Part shown: positions 13,811-16,271 of the stretch, in pieces
Position numbering within the stretch: the first letter of the stretch is position 1
How the letters are laid out: the number at the start of each line of letters is the position of its first letter
Origin: Chloroflexota bacterium
GTDB taxonomy: Bacteria > Chloroflexota > Ktedonobacteria > Ktedonobacterales > Ktedonobacteraceae
Direction of reading: 5' to 3'
Length of the DNA stretch: 16,271 nucleotides
Assembly: GCA_005879655.1 (NCBI GenBank)
Contig: VBJK01000271.1
Coordinates: 1-16,271, forward strand
Notes under the pieces: generated by a model
The model's input: only the letters and a program-made list of their open reading frames with translations
Told to the model about the DNA's origin: nothing
The model's database searches: none
Program-made: the position numbers and the translations under genes

Positions 13811-14917
13811 TTACTTCAGGCTCTCCAGGTAGGCCACCAGCTGATTAATCTGCTCATCAGTGAGCTTGCCAATTGCCATGTCGTTGCCCGGCTTGACCGC
13901 TTGCGGATCATGAAGCCACTTCGCCAGGTTACAGTCCTTCAGATTACCGGGTTGGCATTGATTGACATTGTTCTCCGATACACCACCTGCAATCAAATTG
14001 CGACTGCCGAAGTGAGTCAGGTTTGGACCAACGAGACAGGCCTTGCTGGGATCGTTACATACAGCCTTGGGATCGTCCTCAGCGTTCAGGTTTACGCCCT
14101 TAATGCCGTGGCAACCTGTACAACCTGCGTTAGCAAAGACCTGTGCGCCCTGTGCTGCCAAGCTGTTATTTGCCCCGCTGGTTGCTACCTGCTGCTGCGT
14201 ACTGACCCAGGTCTTGAAGGTATCTGAGGTATTGACCACCACATTGAATTTCATATTGGCGTGTTGTGTACCGCAGAACTCCGCGCAGATGCCCAAATAC
14301 GTCTTGTTTGGTACATCAGCCTTGAACCACTTCTCATTAGTATGCCCTGGAATCACATCGGTTTTACCCGTAAGTTCAGGCACCCAGAAGCTGTGGATCA
14401 CGTTATTGGAGTACAGAGAAACATGGACCACCGTATTTGCCGGAACTACCAGTGAATCGGCAGTAGTGATATGGTACTGCGGATAGTAGAACTCCCACCA
14501 CCACTGATGTCCTATGGCTTCGACTTGTACTGTATGCGGATCGTCGGGCTGGTTAGCTACCTCGAACAGGCCCCGAATGGTAAAACCGAGCACGATAAAC
14601 AAAATAACAGCTGGTGCAATTGTCCAAATGATCTCTACTTGCAAGTTCCCATGCAACTGCTTCGGCGCTGGCATGCCTGGACGCTCACGGAACTTAAAGA
14701 TAGAATAGATGAGCACCCCCTCTACGCCTACAAAGACGATAGTGGCGATGATCAGAATTGCATAAAATACTCCACTTTCGCTGGCCGCCACCGGGCCAGC
14801 GGTATTGAGTATCGACGGTGAGTTTTCGCCACATGCGGCTAATAAGATCGAGGACAAAAACAAGCCAGCCACGACGAGTGGCCAGCGTTTTGCCCCACGA
14901 AATACAGGCATCTTCAC
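13811..14917 (-). CDS. ctaC: Cytochrome c oxidase subunit II fused to cytochrome c (caa3 type)
   Basis: This lipoprotein accepts electrons for the oxidase. The GTG at 14917 has AGGAG at a 7-base spacing, better placed than the ATG two codons later. Residues 11-29 form a lipoprotein signal with LLAAC (C29). Two membrane helices lie at about 50-75 and 94-116. The CuA domain has WWWEF (139-143), H175, and C211-x-E-x-C215-xxx-H219-xx-M222. A C-terminal cytochrome c domain has CTGCH (266-270) and a likely axial methionine M347. Between them, C287, C294, C321 and C329 are extra cysteines in loops of the heme domain. The fusion means the oxidase needs covalent heme c, consistent with the ccm genes in the same window. 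Confidence 0.94.
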   Translation of the reverse strand: MKMPVFRGAKRWPLVVAGLFLSSILLAACGENSPSILNTAGPVAASESGVFYAILIIATIVFVGVEGVLIYSIFKFRERPGMPAPKQLHGNLQVEIIWTIAPAVILFIVLGFTIRGLFEVANQPDDPHTVQVEAIGHQWWWEFYYPQYHITTADSLVVPANTVVHVSLYSNNVIHSFWVPELTGKTDVIPGHTNEKWFKADVPNKTYLGICAEFCGTQHANMKFNVVVNTSDTFKTWVSTQQQVATSGANNSLAAQGAQVFANAGCTGCHGIKGVNLNAEDDPKAVCNDPSKACLVGPNLTHFGSRNLIAGGVSENNVNQCQPGNLKDCNLAKWLHDPQAVKPGNDMAIGKLTDEQINQLVAYLESLK

Positions 14918-15083
14918 ATTAAATCTCCTAAAAAGTTATTTGAAGATGGGTAGTGATGTCGATGATGTTTTTGTTCAGGCGACACTCTTTCCATTTTATG
15001 AAAAGTGTAGCTATGCTTCCTGAAACGAGGCTTGCAGTTGCTTGCAGCGACCTTACAAGCACCTGAACATGGCCTGCGAGGCG

Positions 15084-15105
15084 GCGCAATGAATTGCGCG
15101 GCTAC
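15084..15105. repeat. 22-bp palindromic REP-like repeat, copy 2
   Basis: The core GCGCAATGAATTGCGC is followed by GGCTAC. It is identical in core to the copies at 11729 and 15132 and lies 48 bases from copy 3 in the same orientation, in the gap between ctaG and ctaC. Confidence 0.85.
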
Positions 15106-15131
15106 GGTGTTGGTTCGGGTTGACACCCATT

Positions 15132-15153
15132 GCGCAATGAATTGCGCGGCTAC
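15132..15153. repeat. 22-bp palindromic REP-like repeat, copy 3 (overlaps ctaG stop)
   Basis: The core GCGCAATGAATTGCGC is followed by GGCTAC. The CTA of the flank (15150-15152) is the TAG stop of ctaG on the minus strand, so the repeat has supplied the gene's end. Confidence 0.85.
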
Positions 15154-16013
15154 GGCTGTACGAGTTCTGCATCTTCTTCTTCTTCATATAATGCCGCTTC
15201 AGTTGCTCGTTGTTTGGCATCTTGTCTCTGCATCCAGCGAATGAAGAGAATGCTTACGACCACAATATAGAACAGATTGCCAGGTACCCACATGATCAAT
15301 CCTCCCAACTGCTGGTCCAGCGTGGGAGAAATCCCCCAGGCTCGTACTGGTTGCTGTATATAAGGAGCGTAAATAGGTGGAAAGAAAGTCAACCCGGCTC
15401 CCAGCAAGACGGTCGGCATGCCACTCAGAAAGAGGTAAATAATCTGACCACCGGTCGAGAGGCGCGGCCAACCTTCTTTGAGCGGACCAAAGACGGGCCA
15501 CCAGGCCAGTGCTGCCAGTATCATGAAGGTCATATGCTCAACAATGTGAATACTCTCGTCGGCCAGCGTTGCATCGTAGAGAGGTGGGAAGTGCCAGAGC
15601 AAGATATCGCCATTATAGAGAAAGAATGCCACCAAGGGGAAGGTAAAGAACTTGCCAATATAAAAGATGACACGATTATGCAACAGCGGCTCTAGCAGCC
15701 ACTGCGGCATGGCTAGCAGCAGTAATGGCGGTCCAGCGACCGTAATCAGTAAGTGCTGAACCATATGAGCACTGAATAAATACTCATCGCCCAGCTCGTC
15801 TAACGGAGAAGCCAGGGCCAGGAAAATAATTACTATTCCGCTTAAAAAAGCAATGACCTGACTCCGTTTCACAGGCTCGGCTACATGATATTTTTTGCGC
15901 AACGGACCAATAGCGTAAAGGTAGAGACCAATCAGCAGTAGGGTCCCAATATAAAGCGATGGTGCTCTGTTCCACTTAGTGAGCCAGAAAAACCAACCCA
16001 GATTTGCTTCCAC
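15150..16013 (-). CDS. ctaG: Cytochrome c oxidase assembly protein, CtaG family
   Basis: This is a membrane protein of the caa3-type CtaG family, needed for assembly of caa3 oxidase, possibly for metal insertion. The frame is open to a TTG at 16076, but the GTG at 16013 has AAAGGGG at a 7-base spacing, while the TTG lies at the base of a long hairpin, so the 287-residue form is preferred. About seven hydrophobic segments are seen. The hallmark stretch FSAHMVQHLLITVAGPPLLLLAMP and a later HIVEHMTFMILAALAWWPVFGP contain the conserved histidines. The C-terminus is acidic (EEEEDAELVQP) and ends in a repeat element. It is the first visible gene of the cox block; ctaC follows after about 230 bases. 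Confidence 0.9.
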   Translation of the reverse strand: MEANLGWFFWLTKWNRAPSLYIGTLLLIGLYLYAIGPLRKKYHVAEPVKRSQVIAFLSGIVIIFLALASPLDELGDEYLFSAHMVQHLLITVAGPPLLLLAMPQWLLEPLLHNRVIFYIGKFFTFPLVAFFLYNGDILLWHFPPLYDATLADESIHIVEHMTFMILAALAWWPVFGPLKEGWPRLSTGGQIIYLFLSGMPTVLLGAGLTFFPPIYAPYIQQPVRAWGISPTLDQQLGGLIMWVPGNLFYIVVVSILFIRWMQRQDAKQRATEAALYEEEEDAELVQP

Positions 16014-16075
16014 GAGATAGCCCCTTTCCAGGAATTCTTCCACACATACTATAGCAGGGGCGTAAAGAAGCAACA

Positions 16076-16151
16076 AGCAGAGTCAGGATTTATGAGGAGT
16101 GTGGGCATTAGCGCGCCAATGCCCACACTCCTCATAAATCCTGACTCTGCT
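16076..16151. terminator. 34-bp perfect inverted repeat upstream of ctaG
   Basis: Positions 16076-16109 are perfectly complementary to 16118-16151, leaving an 8-base loop AGCGCGCC. Read on the minus strand, the stem is followed by a moderately T-rich run (TGTTGCTTCTTT), so it may terminate a minus-strand gene lying beyond the window edge. The stem is much longer than a typical terminator, and a palindromic repeat element is the alternative. Confidence 0.55.
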
Positions 16152-16271
16152 CTCAATCTTATTCAGGTGATTGTAAGGTCAGGTTTATGCCTTGCAAGGG
16201 AGGTATCAGGAAAAACGACGACAATAGTTAGGCATCGTAATATCTATTTAGAAGGGGATGCCGAATTAATT

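Noticed and set aside
16152..16271. Possible gene at the right edge
   Set aside because: All frames carry early stops and there is no convincing start; only a small inverted repeat (GGCATC) is visible near the end.

Overview
The window looks like chromosomal DNA of a Ktedonobacteria-like member of the Chloroflexota. This is inferred from three things: an actinobacterial/chloroflexal style of cytochrome oxidase with a small two-helix subunit IV, a very large CtpI-type P-type ATPase with a degenerate first half, and GC-rich palindromic dispersed repeats between genes. No rRNA, tRNA, CRISPR array, transposase or phage gene was seen.

Plus strand, left part (1-2779): an operon for cytochrome c maturation: ccmA (heme exporter ATPase, start probably outside the window), ccmB, ccmC, a 53-codon ccmD-like gene and a DUF3054 membrane protein, tightly spaced with good ribosome binding sites. 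ccmC carries an internal deletion with a frame change that removes its second heme-ligand region. A region of poorly known genes follows (2892-4882): a small helical protein ending at a clear terminator, a single-pass membrane protein with a DUF4097-type beta-repeat domain, and a convergent 110-codon gene. The last two are separated by a MITE/REP-like GC-rich element. A 470-base gene-free stretch leads to two small genes (5353-5983) and a giant CtpI-like P-type ATPase (6130-10859). The ATPase is split by a frameshift exactly where a 90-bp perfect copy of its own upstream sequence sits in place of the expected linker.

Minus strand, right part (16013 down to 11061): ctaG, then ctaC (subunit II fused to cytochrome c, caa3 type), ctaD (subunit I, broken by a deletion that removes helix VIII and the K-pathway lysine), a small subunit IV and ctaE (subunit III), closed by a strong terminator at 10999-11033. 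Three copies of a 22-bp palindromic repeat lie in this operon, one of them supplying the ctaG stop codon.

Taken together, the window links export and ligation of heme to c-type cytochromes (ccm) with the caa3 oxidase that would use covalent heme c, copper and heme a. The P-type ATPase lies between the two blocks, and its substrate cannot be told from sequence. The most notable observation is three lesions of similar scale (roughly 80-95 bp each) in three conserved genes. This pattern suggests assembly or short-repeat deletion events and should be resolved before any biological reading. I did not find a convincing new defence or mobile system.
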